Below, piece after piece: positions 54,660-63,794 of a DNA stretch of 64,000 bases. Position 1 is the stretch's first letter; the number at the start of each line of letters is the position of its first letter. The notes below the pieces were generated by a model that was not told the origin of the DNA, did not search any database, and saw only the letters and a list, made by a program, of their open reading frames with translations. Both the position numbers and the translations under genes were made by a program. The DNA lies in IMG/VR virus record IMGVR_UViG_3300025133_000055, positions 23,146-87,145 of that record. The stretch is one strand, 5' to 3'. This DNA comes from a virus.

Positions 54660-54982
54660 AAGGAAATCTTATAAAGTATATTCAGAAATTTGGTGCCACC
54701 CAAAGCGAGCATGTGGGTGTTATTATTGATTATAAACCAGGATATCATATTAGACAAAGCTGGGCAGACATCAATAAAGAAATGATTAAAGAACCAATGG
54801 TTCGAATTCATTGGTTTAACAGCCCCTCTGCAACTCCCGAGACTGCCAAATATTCTCTTTTGGAATATTGGAATTTAGATGAGCAGGTAGACTTTTTTGA
54901 ACCAAAAATTATAATAGAAGAATGGGGCGAATTAGATGACAATTGGTTTTTGGCTTCTCTTTTCGAAATAGATAAGAAATAG
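54656..54982 (+). CDS. Unrecognised virion-region protein (108 aa)
   Basis: MKGNLIKYIQKFGATQSEHV, VGVIIDYKPGYHIRQSWADI, then an acidic end (WGELDDNWFLASLFEIDKK). Beta strands in the first half. No family recognised. Confidence 0.5.
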   Translation: MKGNLIKYIQKFGATQSEHVGVIIDYKPGYHIRQSWADINKEMIKEPMVRIHWFNSPSATPETAKYSLLEYWNLDEQVDFFEPKIIIEEWGELDDNWFLASLFEIDKK

Positions 54983-54994
54983 GAACATTGAAAA

Positions 54995-55004
54995 TCTAAT
55001 TATA
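54995..55004 (+). promoter_or_regulatory. Late-promoter-like motif, variant (TCTAATTATA)
   Basis: Ends 24 nt before the ATG at 55029, with AAAGGAGG between. Confidence 0.5.
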
Positions 55005-55028
55005 AATAGGTTACAAAGGAGGTTTATT

Positions 55029-55331
55029 ATGCCACTGGATAAACAACGAGATAAACTATTAGAAATGTTCGAAGAAGTTTTAGAAAGTGCCCTTGAGAGC
55101 GAAGACGGAGAGGCAGAGGATTCTCTTCCTTATCAAATGTTAAATTTTCCAGATGAGAGTAACCAGTGGGTTTTAGATCCTGTAAAAAGAAAGATGGTGA
55201 TGGCAAAGCACAATACGGAAGTTGTGCAAATGTCAGCACCAGATGAAAATAATAAAGTTCTTGTAAGGGCCTCGGGAGGTAATTTTTTACTCATTCCTCT
55301 TGAATATATTCAAGATATTGGTTTTAATTAA
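55029..55331 (+). CDS. Small acidic virion-region protein (100 aa)
   Basis: MPLDKQRDKLLEMFEEVLES with an acidic helix, then strands (KVLVRASGGNFLLIPLEYI). Strong AAAGGAGG site. Neighbours suggest a neck or tail accessory role, unproven. Confidence 0.52.
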   Translation: MPLDKQRDKLLEMFEEVLESALESEDGEAEDSLPYQMLNFPDESNQWVLDPVKRKMVMAKHNTEVVQMSAPDENNKVLVRASGGNFLLIPLEYIQDIGFN

Positions 55332-55339
55332 AAAAAACA

Positions 55340-55349
55340 ACTAATTATT
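55340..55349 (+). promoter_or_regulatory. Late-promoter-like motif (ACTAATTATT)
   Basis: Ends 3 nt before the ATG at 55353, a further near-leaderless arrangement. Confidence 0.48.
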
Positions 55350-55352
55350 GAT

Positions 55353-55727
55353 ATGAAAGACTTAACAAAAAAAGATATAAAAAACATCGTCAAAGATTCA
55401 AACGAGGAATTCTTAAAAGAATATTATCTAAATGATCAGGGAGCGGCAAATCAAGTTGTCGCTGCAAGGAAAGATAATCTTCATCGTTATGAAAGTTTTG
55501 TTCAAGGAGCTAAAAATTCTTTGGATCAGATAATCGAAAAAGCAAAAATGGATTACGGCGAGGGAATAATTCAAAAAGCAGATTTAGATTTTCTTATCGA
55601 CGATCAGTGTAAAAGAGCAAGACAAGCTGTCGAGTATGTTGTAAGTTCTCTTATGGCCCTCAGAGATCAGGGAATCAAGCCCACAGAAACGAGTCCCATT
55701 TATCCGACCAGCCGTTATGAGGAATGA
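55353..55727 (+). CDS. Helical virion-region protein (124 aa)
   Basis: MKDLTKKDIKNIVKDSNEEF resembles the helical leaders of this genome but lacks the usual spacing. Further helices (SFVQGAKNSLDQIIEKAKMD, DDQCKRARQAVEYVVSSLMA). Function unknown. Confidence 0.5.
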   Translation: MKDLTKKDIKNIVKDSNEEFLKEYYLNDQGAANQVVAARKDNLHRYESFVQGAKNSLDQIIEKAKMDYGEGIIQKADLDFLIDDQCKRARQAVEYVVSSLMALRDQGIKPTETSPIYPTSRYEE

Positions 55728-55968
55728 GCGATCAATCAAAAATAAGATGCCAGTTATTGGAGAAGATTTATTAGAACAATTTTCTGTTGGCGATCTGGTT
55801 AGCTGGAAGAGGCTTTGCGATGATAAAACTGGAATCATCTTGAAAATTTTTATAACTGAGGCATCGAGTAGACAATTCCCCTTTGCAAAGATTTATATTA
55901 TGGGCGAAGATATGCGCGACAATGTATTGCTTTCAAATTTGACCAATCTTTCCAGAGTTCAAGACTAA
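55717..55968 (+). CDS. SH3-like virion-region protein, FSVGDLV type (83 aa)
   Basis: DLLEQFSVGDLVSWKRLCDD, TGIILKIFITE and PFAKIYIMGED resemble a small barrel protein that I recall near neck and tail genes of T4-like cyanophages (VGDLV.W...GIILEI), unverified. Start uncertain: 55717 overlaps the previous gene, and 55747 (MPVIGEDLLEQF) is an alternative. Confidence 0.55.
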   Translation: MRNERSIKNKMPVIGEDLLEQFSVGDLVSWKRLCDDKTGIILKIFITEASSRQFPFAKIYIMGEDMRDNVLLSNLTNLSRVQD

Positions 55969-55973
55969 TTATA
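55964..55973 (+). promoter_or_regulatory. Late-promoter-like motif (ACTAATTATA)
   Basis: Overlaps the stop of the previous gene and ends 23 nt before the ATG at 55997, with GGAAAGGAA between. Confidence 0.6.
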
Positions 55974-55996
55974 ATGGAAAGGAATACCTCTATAAA

Positions 55997-57940
55997 ATGA
56001 ATACTGATGATTTTAAAAAATTACTAAGAGAGTCACTTGAGAGTGAGGGCGAGAATTTATTTAATGAGGTCGCCGCCGATGAATTTTCTGGCGGGACGGA
56101 AAAACGGGGAAAACTTTTTGTTCCAAGCGGGACGGGGGCAGAACTGGACTCCGAGAACAAGGCAAAAATATCTCTTATCAAAAAATTATTAGGTTCTAAA
56201 AGTCAAGCCGAATATAAACAAATATATAAAAAATTAATTGATATGACAGGTAAAAGTGATCAGTGGGATAATATTGAAACAGAATTAGCTCAAGAACCTC
56301 GGCCAGCGGCAAAAGAAATAGCATCGCGGATCTCCGGTTTTGGTTTCCCCGATCCAGTCCCCTTGAAAATCCGAAAAAAGTTTATTGAATTGATCGGCAG
56401 CGGATCAGAAGAGGGAGTCGCAGCGGAAGGCTGGAAACCAAAATATAAAGAGGCCATGGCCATAGTTGGTCGCTGGTATGATCAAATAAACAACACTCCC
56501 GTTGAGAGCGAATCGGACGCGGGGAACAAAATGAAGAAACTTCTTGATCTGGGGGGTAAGTTGCGAGAGCACAAGGTTATTTCGCAACATATGAAGGAAG
56601 AAAAGGATAATAAAGTTAATAAAGCAGTTGAATATTATAAAACTTTAGATAATATTTTTAAAGAAAATAATATTGAAACAATGGGTCCTGGTGCTCATGG
56701 TTTGGGATTTCCAAAGTTTGAAACGTTTTTAAAGATAGCGGCAGATTGGGATGAGAAGGGGATAAACACATCCGAAGATCTTGTTCGAGTGTTTATTACT
56801 TCGGGGGCGGCTCGTGGGATGGAGCCCGGCCGGGAGAGGATGTACAAACCGGATGATGAACTTAGAGAATTTCTTACGGAAGCGACAGAATATGATGATC
56901 AAGCGCGCGGAATGATGCAATCTTTGAATGTTGGAGATATTGCTAAAATTTTAATTAGCTACATTCAGAAGCTTGTAAAAAATAAAATTTCAAGAAGTCG
57001 CGGCTATGAGTCTGCCGAAGATGAAGCAGCATTTACAGAAAAGGGCGCTGCCAAGATTATACCCAAACTTGAAAGGGCTATTAAAAATATTCAAGATGCC
57101 TCGGGAGAATTGACTGCTGAGAATATGTCAACTCTTTTTAAATATTATATTTTTGGAAAATATTTAGGTGATCCCGAGATGATTCAAACTTTACACGACA
57201 ATTCCTTTGCGGATTGGGTTATGAGTAGTATAAATTCATTAATGGCAGAAAATCAAAATATCCAACAAATATTTCAGAACGTCATCGGAGCTTTTACAAA
57301 GTTCAAACTTTATAAAGATAAGCCGGGCGCCACATTAAAAAAATTATTTGATGCTAAAAAATATAAACATCTTCAAATATTAGATACTTATTTGCTTAAA
57401 AAACCAAATACAAACCCAATCAGATTTATTCAAAAAGAAATAGATAGAACGGCTGGTGATGAGGAATCTCTTAACGAGAGTTTTTCCAGACAAGGTGTGG
57501 ATGAATATTTAAAATCCTTCATGCCTTTCGCAAAAAAGAGGCTCGGATATGATGAGGATCCAGAAATTAAATTTATTTCAGATCCGGAGAATGCTCAAAA
57601 AACACTGGGGAAAACAGCACAATATGAACCAGAGAATATGATTGTTTCAATTTACATCGACGGCCGGCATCCAAAAGATGTTATGAGATCTTTATCTCAT
57701 GAGCTTGTTCATCACGCACAGAACTGCGATGGTCAATTTGATCAAAATTTAGGAATGGGCGAAGGTTATGCTCAAAATGATAAACATTTGAGAAAAATGG
57801 AAGAAGATGCCTATTTACGAGGAAATATGTGTTTCCGCGATTGGGAAGATAAATATAAGCAAACAAACAGGGCTTTTGGAAATTCTTTAAATGAAAGAAG
57901 AGAGCGATTATACTATGAATTAGTAAGGAGACTTTGGTAA
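55997..57940 (+). CDS. Large virion-type protein with C-terminal zinc metalloprotease (647 aa)
   Basis: N-terminal MNTDDFKKLLRESLESEGEN is leader-like. The middle 450 residues are helical and unrecognised. The C-terminal domain (about 495-647) has IVSIYIDGRH, LSHELVHHAQNCDG (HExxH at 568-572) and a later MEEDAYLRGN that can give the third ligand. Similar protease-tailed large proteins occur as structural proteins in marine myoviruses (from memory). The ATG for the fibre gene overlaps its stop (TAATG). Confidence 0.68.
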   Translation: MNTDDFKKLLRESLESEGENLFNEVAADEFSGGTEKRGKLFVPSGTGAELDSENKAKISLIKKLLGSKSQAEYKQIYKKLIDMTGKSDQWDNIETELAQEPRPAAKEIASRISGFGFPDPVPLKIRKKFIELIGSGSEEGVAAEGWKPKYKEAMAIVGRWYDQINNTPVESESDAGNKMKKLLDLGGKLREHKVISQHMKEEKDNKVNKAVEYYKTLDNIFKENNIETMGPGAHGLGFPKFETFLKIAADWDEKGINTSEDLVRVFITSGAARGMEPGRERMYKPDDELREFLTEATEYDDQARGMMQSLNVGDIAKILISYIQKLVKNKISRSRGYESAEDEAAFTEKGAAKIIPKLERAIKNIQDASGELTAENMSTLFKYYIFGKYLGDPEMIQTLHDNSFADWVMSSINSLMAENQNIQQIFQNVIGAFTKFKLYKDKPGATLKKLFDAKKYKHLQILDTYLLKKPNTNPIRFIQKEIDRTAGDEESLNESFSRQGVDEYLKSFMPFAKKRLGYDEDPEIKFISDPENAQKTLGKTAQYEPENMIVSIYIDGRHPKDVMRSLSHELVHHAQNCDGQFDQNLGMGEGYAQNDKHLRKMEEDAYLRGNMCFRDWEDKYKQTNRAFGNSLNERRERLYYELVRRLW

Positions 57941-59004
57941 TGGCTTTAGTTTGGAGTTGGGGTTGGGAAATTGATGCCGCTAAGGAAAAATATCAGGATG
58001 CTGGATGGAGTTGGACTCTTGGCGACACCGGCGGTTCGAGTACAAATTATGCAGATTCGGCGCAGCCATTGATTGGTTATGGGGGCGGAAGCAGGTGTTT
58101 GCGCCTTGGCTATAACGGTCAGAATATACTTTCTAGTTCTGCTGATATAGTAAGTGTAGATAATGGATGGCTCGTAGGTTATTGGAAGGCTGGTAGCGGA
58201 GCCACGAGTACCCAGCCAATAGAAACATCTATTTTATCTCTTGTAAGCGGAACCACAGAAATTATAGGATGTTCTGTTGATGATAATAAATTTCAACTTA
58301 GAATAAGTGGGTCAGAAGATTCAGAGACGAGTTTTGTTTGGTCGGTGGATCAATGGTATCGACTGGGAATTAAATTTGATACCCGAGGATCAACGTGGGG
58401 AGCAGAATTATATGTAAATAGTGTTCCCCTTTTATCTGGAACCGTTGCTGCCGCCGGCTCTATTGTTGGAAATCAAATAATTTGGGAGGGTACTGCTTAT
58501 AGTTTCGGTGGCGACCGGACACACTATTTTGATCATACTTTTGTTTTTGATAGTATTTCAGATAGCGGAAACGATGCATTATATATTCAAGGGCTGAGGC
58601 CAAATGCCGATGTGCTTGATGGGGACTGGAGAAGATCAGATAATGATTCCCAGACCAATCTTTATCAAGTATTAACCGGCTCTATTGACGACCCGGCTCC
58701 TACAAATTATGCAAAACTGACCGGCTCTGCGACGAGCAACTTAGTTGTTGGGATGCAAAATACGGCCGATGTTGATCCTGGATATCTTCCCACATCAGTC
58801 AAATCGTTGCATCAAATAGCCTTTCACAGAGGGGACGGAAGTTATATTTCAGCGACCGGATCCATAAATGCAATTTGGGGCGATCCCGTTGTTATTGATG
58901 CTGAAGGGGATTTCTGTACTCTTTTCGCTACGGCTAGTTCTGGGGTTACCCCTTGGGATGTGACATCTATTAACACCGCCTTGTCGATTATGAAATCTAA
59001 TTAA
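57940..59004 (+). CDS. Fibre/adhesin-like protein, ConA-like fold, paralogue A (354 aa)
   Basis: Starts MALVWSWGWEIDAAKEKYQD with AAGGAG upstream. Beta-rich and Ser/Gly/Thr-rich, with concanavalin-like strands (WYRLGIKFDTRGSTWGAELY, VNSVPLLSGT). It aligns along its length with the next protein. Likely a tail-fibre or capsid-decoration subunit that binds host sugars (inference from composition and context). Confidence 0.65.
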   Translation: MALVWSWGWEIDAAKEKYQDAGWSWTLGDTGGSSTNYADSAQPLIGYGGGSRCLRLGYNGQNILSSSADIVSVDNGWLVGYWKAGSGATSTQPIETSILSLVSGTTEIIGCSVDDNKFQLRISGSEDSETSFVWSVDQWYRLGIKFDTRGSTWGAELYVNSVPLLSGTVAAAGSIVGNQIIWEGTAYSFGGDRTHYFDHTFVFDSISDSGNDALYIQGLRPNADVLDGDWRRSDNDSQTNLYQVLTGSIDDPAPTNYAKLTGSATSNLVVGMQNTADVDPGYLPTSVKSLHQIAFHRGDGSYISATGSINAIWGDPVVIDAEGDFCTLFATASSGVTPWDVTSINTALSIMKSN

Positions 59005-59058
59005 AGGAATTTTGAAAAATGTCTAAAATAATTTATATCACACACTGGAGGGAGTTCC

Positions 59059-60108
59059 ATGGCAGTTAAATGGAGTTGGGCATTTGGCCCAGAAACTGGT
59101 ACACAACTTAACAACGAAATGGGGTGGGTTTGTAGCACGGACGGCAACCGGGTGGAGCCGACACAGGCGTATACTTATACTTATCCTGGGAGTCCCACAA
59201 CAGGGCCAAGTGCTCGATATTCCCTCCGGAGTGATCCCGATCAATGGGTTTATATTCCCAATAGTGCATGGAGTCCCGAAGGTTGGGTTGCTGTTCCTTA
59301 TTATAAAACCGTCGCTGGCATTCATAGTTACGGGAGGCTGATAAATGTCTACGGAGCGCTGGAAAATAATTCTATTTGGGTTGACTTTAGAGTCACCGAC
59401 GAGGTAGAGCTTTTCATCGATAGTGTCTCTCAAGGAAGTGTGGTGCTTTCTGGTATGACCAATGAGTGGAATTATTGGGCCCTTAGATATACGATGTTAG
59501 GAACCACCTGGGGGGCGACACTTTTTTTAAACGGAGTGGAAATTTTATCGGGATCAGAAACCGGTAAGGCGGCCGAGACGGGTGGGATAATTTCATGGTC
59601 GGGGCCTGGAAATGGCGACCGCGCTAACTATTATGGGCAAATAATTTGTTATGATAGTCTTTCTGATGTTGGCGCGAAGGAACCTTTTCAATATGTAACC
59701 CGAGTTAATCCAACGGTTGATACATCTGAAACTGGAGTTTGGACACCGAGTGTCGGATCAGATGAGTTTGCTGTTCTTTCTGCCTCTTATAATTCGAGCA
59801 CACTCACATCAAACACGGGATCCTCTACGGGAGATAAGGTTATTTGTCAGGCGCAGAATCTGGCAACACAACTTGGAACAGTGCCAAGCACTATTCCGGG
59901 AATAACCTCTCACTGTTGGGCTTCTGGCTCTGGACAAAATGGATTTACGGCATTAAGCGATGATAATGCGACGTATGATAATGGAACAGAGATTACTCCA
60001 GACACCAACGATCCGACCTATTGTTTTTCTACTGCTCCCGACCAACCATCCAACGGAGCGGTTTGGCACGCGACAAGCTCGCTATACATAAAATATGAGG
60101 TAAGTTAA
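59059..60108 (+). CDS. Fibre/adhesin-like protein, ConA-like fold, paralogue B (349 aa)
   Basis: MAVKWSWAFGPETGTQLNNE, WNYWALRYTMLGTTWGATLF and LNGVEILSGSET match equivalent places in paralogue A (MALVWSWGW, RLGIKFDTRGSTWGAEL, VNSVPLLSGT). The two probably arose by tandem duplication and diverged. The C-terminus ends SLYIKYEVS. Confidence 0.65.
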   Translation: MAVKWSWAFGPETGTQLNNEMGWVCSTDGNRVEPTQAYTYTYPGSPTTGPSARYSLRSDPDQWVYIPNSAWSPEGWVAVPYYKTVAGIHSYGRLINVYGALENNSIWVDFRVTDEVELFIDSVSQGSVVLSGMTNEWNYWALRYTMLGTTWGATLFLNGVEILSGSETGKAAETGGIISWSGPGNGDRANYYGQIICYDSLSDVGAKEPFQYVTRVNPTVDTSETGVWTPSVGSDEFAVLSASYNSSTLTSNTGSSTGDKVICQAQNLATQLGTVPSTIPGITSHCWASGSGQNGFTALSDDNATYDNGTEITPDTNDPTYCFSTAPDQPSNGAVWHATSSLYIKYEVS

Positions 60109-60112
60109 ACCA

Positions 60113-63100
60113 ATGGCCCTTTGGGACGATCTACAAAGCTATTGGCCATTAAACGGAAACGTTTACGACTATATGATGACGACTCCCGGTACGGAAGTGT
60201 CAAGTCCGACCTATAGTGCCAGCAAGCCTGGATTTGGCACCGCTCTCGACGGTTCCTCGGGGTATGCAACATTTGGGACTCCCACATATGGAACCAACAG
60301 TCTCACATTTAGCTATTGGGTGAAGCCTGCTTCCTTGTCTGGAACTTATCAGATTATCGCTGATAATCGTACCGGGTCTTACATTGGTATTTCTCTTTTT
60401 ACAACTGGTGGCGGGATAAATACTGACTTTTTTCGTTGCGAGGTTTCTTCTAACGGATCCTCTTTTGCGAATGTTTACAGCACGAGCTTGCCAGCAGCCG
60501 GTACTTGGTACAATGTTGTCATTGTTATTGAAAGTTCGAATCTTCTTAAGATGTATGTTGATGGGGTACTCCAAAGTAATGTCTCTGATTCTGCTTCAAT
60601 AGTTGGATTCGGATCTCTAACGAACAGTACTGCACATTTGGGGCATGGCACAACAGCAGGAGTTGCTGATTGGGCTGGATTAATTGATGATGTTGCTTGG
60701 TGGGATAGGGCACTGACAGCAGATGAGATCCTTGAAATTTATACTGCCGGGAATGCCGGGAAGCCCCTATCAGAATTAATCCCCAGAAGACAATTCCCAG
60801 ATGGAGGTGCTGCGACATCTTGGATTGATATGGCTGATAATACAATGCTATATCATATGTATAATACAACTGGCGCCGATACTTCTGTTAATAGTAATAC
60901 TGCCGTTGTAAGCTCGGCTACGATTATTACTGGCAAAACATTATATAGCGGATCCTCAGAGTTTACAGGAACCATTCATTTCGATGGGACCAATACCAAG
61001 GTGGATACTTTAGTAAGTGCTGGTGATGTTGGGATTAGTGGATCGTTTGCAAGAACGATTATGTCGTGGGCGAAGAGCGACTCTTGGACAGCCGGTAAGG
61101 TCATTTGGTCGATGGGAAGCAATGCTACTAGAGAGGATTTTTCTTTAGTCGCTGCCACCTCGAATCGAATTCAATTAAATACCTGGTTTGATGATTTGTT
61201 TGTAACTCCACCTTCTGTAACTGGGTGGAATCATTATGCTGTCGTTTACAGTGGTGGCGGCACTAATACGATGTCTATATATTTTAATGGAGTGTTCCTC
61301 GGATCTCAAATCCCTGGCGCGCCCCTAAATACCAGCATTTCCAATAATATTATTGTTGGCGATACAGCACACCACGGCGGATGGTCAAACTGGAATGGCG
61401 ATATTCAAGAATTTGCGATTTTTGATGCTGAATTAACCTCAACTGATATTTTAAATACCTACAACGCTCAAAAGTTTCTTTTTCTTGGGACAGGCTCACA
61501 AACAGCAATAAATTTATTCGCCTCTGTTGTCCATGATGCAACTCCTCCAACGGCTGCGGGGATTAATTTATATGCATCGGTAGTTCACGATGCAACTCCT
61601 CCAACGGCTGCGGGGATTAATTTATATGCATCGGTAGTTCACGATGCAACTCCTCCAACGGCTGCGGGGATTAATTTATTTAGTTCTGTTGTTCATGATA
61701 CCGGACAAATATCAGGAACTGTTGCAGATATTACTGGGACAGTTGGAAATCCCGCAACTTTTGATGGCACACCAATGGGTGTATCAACTGGTTCCATTAA
61801 TTATCAATGGTCTTGGCAATCTGTTCCTAGCGGAAGCGCGATTGTGAATGCCTCCTTCCCGCTGCCAGACAGCGGATCGACAACACCAGTTAATATGTCT
61901 GGAAATGTGGGATTATGGCACTTCGATTCTGAAAGTTCATCATCAGTTCCTCTTCCGCCCACCTCATCCATAGGTCTAGTCGACTCTTGGGGTGATGGAT
62001 GGCACGGATCAAATTGGGTAAGTGTACTTGTTAACTCGATTGTTGTGATAAGTAGTGCAACTTTGGGGGCTGGCGCAGGTCCGGGCTGGCATGATTATCC
62101 CGTCTCTGACGGAGACACAGTAGACATCATTTATTCTTCCCTCGGATCCGGAAGCCCACATTGGGGAAGCGAGTGTTCTTATATTCTTAATGATGGGGCT
62201 AGTGGTGCTGGTGTTAATTTTTATACTTCTCCTCTTTTTCCTACGACTCCATATTCCTATACCGCTAATGGTATAACAACTTATGCGACACCGGATAGCA
62301 GTGGTCAAGGAAATGATGCCACAATTAATGGGGCCACACAAGTTGCGGGCAGGGTGGGCTCAAATGCTTATAGCTTCGATGGTATCAACGACTACATCAC
62401 CGCGCCAAGTGCTTCGAGCCTTCAAATTACCGGGAATGTCTCCATAGCTGCGTGGATAAAGGCTGACAGCTATGCCGAGTGGGAAACCATTATACAATAC
62501 TCGAATCCCGGCGAGGCAGAAGCCGATAATCATCTCTATAGTCTCTTCTGGGCCAATACGGGTGGAGATATACGTTTCTTCTGGGAGTATGGCGGTGGAA
62601 GTAATGTCCAAACTGATTTTAATACCAATCTAAATACCGGGCAATGGTATCACATTGTGGTGGTCCGAAATACCTCGGAAATGAAAGCTTATTTGTATCT
62701 TGACGGTGCACTGTTTGACTCACAGACATATTCAGATAACCCAACAGGTGGAACTACTTCTCAACTATGGATAGGTACAAACGACGACACGTCGGTCTAC
62801 TTCGACGGCACAATTGACGAAGTTGCCCTATGGAATAGAGTACTTTCTCCACTGGAAATAAATCAAATATATTTCTTCCAATCTGGTTCGTGTGCATCCG
62901 GGTCCGTGGGACTCGGAGAAACCTTTAGTTTTACACCAGATGTCACAGGAACATACACTATCCAACTGGAATTAGACGATTCTTTGAATTCCATGAGCGG
63001 GAATGTTAATGCTGTTATTTCTTCGGGCGTTACTCCCATAACTGGAACCGGGTCAATAGAGGGTGTTGTTTGGGAATTAACTTCCGAGACAATCGGAGCA

Positions 63101-63745
63101 TCTGTAATTGAAGGAAATGTTTGGGAATTATCTACAGAGACAGCCGGTGAATCTCGAAATGAAGGTGTTGTTTGGGAACTTTCTGCCGAACCTCTTGACA
63201 AGCCATCATTAAATATTCCAGATATAACTGGCACTGCCGGTACTAGTTCTTGTTTTTATGCAACAGCGAGTTATACAGAAACAGGATCCATCGCATATGC
63301 TTGGGAATGGGTAAGCATCCCTGGCGGGTCATTGATTACATCTGGGAGTAGAACTGGATTCTCTGGTTCCGGAGGGGCATACAGCGAAATTCCGACCGGA
63401 TCGACAGCTTGCTATCTTCCTGATGTTATTGGATCATATGTTGTTAAAGGCACTTTTTATAGTGATACTGGCAGCGGAGGGGGAAGTTTTGCCTTTGATA
63501 CGGCAACTGGTGTTATATCCGACCCTCCTGCCCCTCCTGAGCCAGTTATTACCTCTTCAAACCCGAATACAAAATTAGTTGAGGCCGATGATGCCTCTTC
63601 TGGGTATGTTTTTAATACCAATAAGATTGATTTACTTTCTGTTCAAAGATCTCGGACAATAGAACAAGTTCCTTTTATTTTTGGTACAAAAAGTAAACAA
63701 ACTTTAAGACTTAGAACCAATCAGGAATTTACTGGTTCAAGTTAA
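60113..63745 (+). CDS. Multi-domain LamG adhesin/tail-fibre protein (1210 aa)
   Basis: Starts MALWDDLQSYWPLNGNVYDY, the first LamG/ConA domain (about 1-220, closing VAWWDRALTADEILEIY). The second LamG spans about 240-460, followed by four 18-residue repeats, then an Ig/PKD-like segment. The third LamG (about 600-920, closing VALWNRVLSPLEINQIY) is interrupted by a DSWGDGWHG module. Then come three 17-residue VVWEL repeats and a last Ig-like region. LamG domains bind glycans, so this is a receptor-binding fibre or long adhesin. The C-terminus (TKSKQTLRLRTNQEFTGSS) may attach to the virion. Confidence 0.82.
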   Translation: MALWDDLQSYWPLNGNVYDYMMTTPGTEVSSPTYSASKPGFGTALDGSSGYATFGTPTYGTNSLTFSYWVKPASLSGTYQIIADNRTGSYIGISLFTTGGGINTDFFRCEVSSNGSSFANVYSTSLPAAGTWYNVVIVIESSNLLKMYVDGVLQSNVSDSASIVGFGSLTNSTAHLGHGTTAGVADWAGLIDDVAWWDRALTADEILEIYTAGNAGKPLSELIPRRQFPDGGAATSWIDMADNTMLYHMYNTTGADTSVNSNTAVVSSATIITGKTLYSGSSEFTGTIHFDGTNTKVDTLVSAGDVGISGSFARTIMSWAKSDSWTAGKVIWSMGSNATREDFSLVAATSNRIQLNTWFDDLFVTPPSVTGWNHYAVVYSGGGTNTMSIYFNGVFLGSQIPGAPLNTSISNNIIVGDTAHHGGWSNWNGDIQEFAIFDAELTSTDILNTYNAQKFLFLGTGSQTAINLFASVVHDATPPTAAGINLYASVVHDATPPTAAGINLYASVVHDATPPTAAGINLFSSVVHDTGQISGTVADITGTVGNPATFDGTPMGVSTGSINYQWSWQSVPSGSAIVNASFPLPDSGSTTPVNMSGNVGLWHFDSESSSSVPLPPTSSIGLVDSWGDGWHGSNWVSVLVNSIVVISSATLGAGAGPGWHDYPVSDGDTVDIIYSSLGSGSPHWGSECSYILNDGASGAGVNFYTSPLFPTTPYSYTANGITTYATPDSSGQGNDATINGATQVAGRVGSNAYSFDGINDYITAPSASSLQITGNVSIAAWIKADSYAEWETIIQYSNPGEAEADNHLYSLFWANTGGDIRFFWEYGGGSNVQTDFNTNLNTGQWYHIVVVRNTSEMKAYLYLDGALFDSQTYSDNPTGGTTSQLWIGTNDDTSVYFDGTIDEVALWNRVLSPLEINQIYFFQSGSCASGSVGLGETFSFTPDVTGTYTIQLELDDSLNSMSGNVNAVISSGVTPITGTGSIEGVVWELTSETIGASVIEGNVWELSTETAGESRNEGVVWELSAEPLDKPSLNIPDITGTAGTSSCFYATASYTETGSIAYAWEWVSIPGGSLITSGSRTGFSGSGGAYSEIPTGSTACYLPDVIGSYVVKGTFYSDTGSGGGSFAFDTATGVISDPPAPPEPVITSSNPNTKLVEADDASSGYVFNTNKIDLLSVQRSRTIEQVPFIFGTKSKQTLRLRTNQEFTGSS
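61508..61708 (+). repeat. 54-bp tandem repeats in the LamG gene
   Basis: Units 61508-61561, 61562-61615 and 61616-61669 encode INLYASVVHDATPPTAAG (the first has INLFAS), and a partial fourth follows. Units 2 and 3 are identical in DNA, which implies very recent copy-number change. Confidence 0.9.
63056..63208 (+). repeat. 51-bp diverged tandem repeats in the LamG gene
   Basis: Three units of 17 residues (IEGVVWELTSETIGASV, IEGNVWELSTETAGESR, NEGVVWELSAEPLDKPS). They are conserved in protein but varied in DNA, so older than the 61508 repeats. Confidence 0.8.
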
Positions 63746-63754
63746 ATTTTTTAA

Positions 63755-63764
63755 ACTATTTATT
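63755..63764 (+). promoter_or_regulatory. Late-promoter-like motif (ACTATTTATT)
   Basis: Ends 30 nt before the ATG at 63795, with AAAAGGAG between. Confidence 0.58.
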
Positions 63765-63794
63765 ATGTAATATTATTTTAAAAGGAGTATTATC

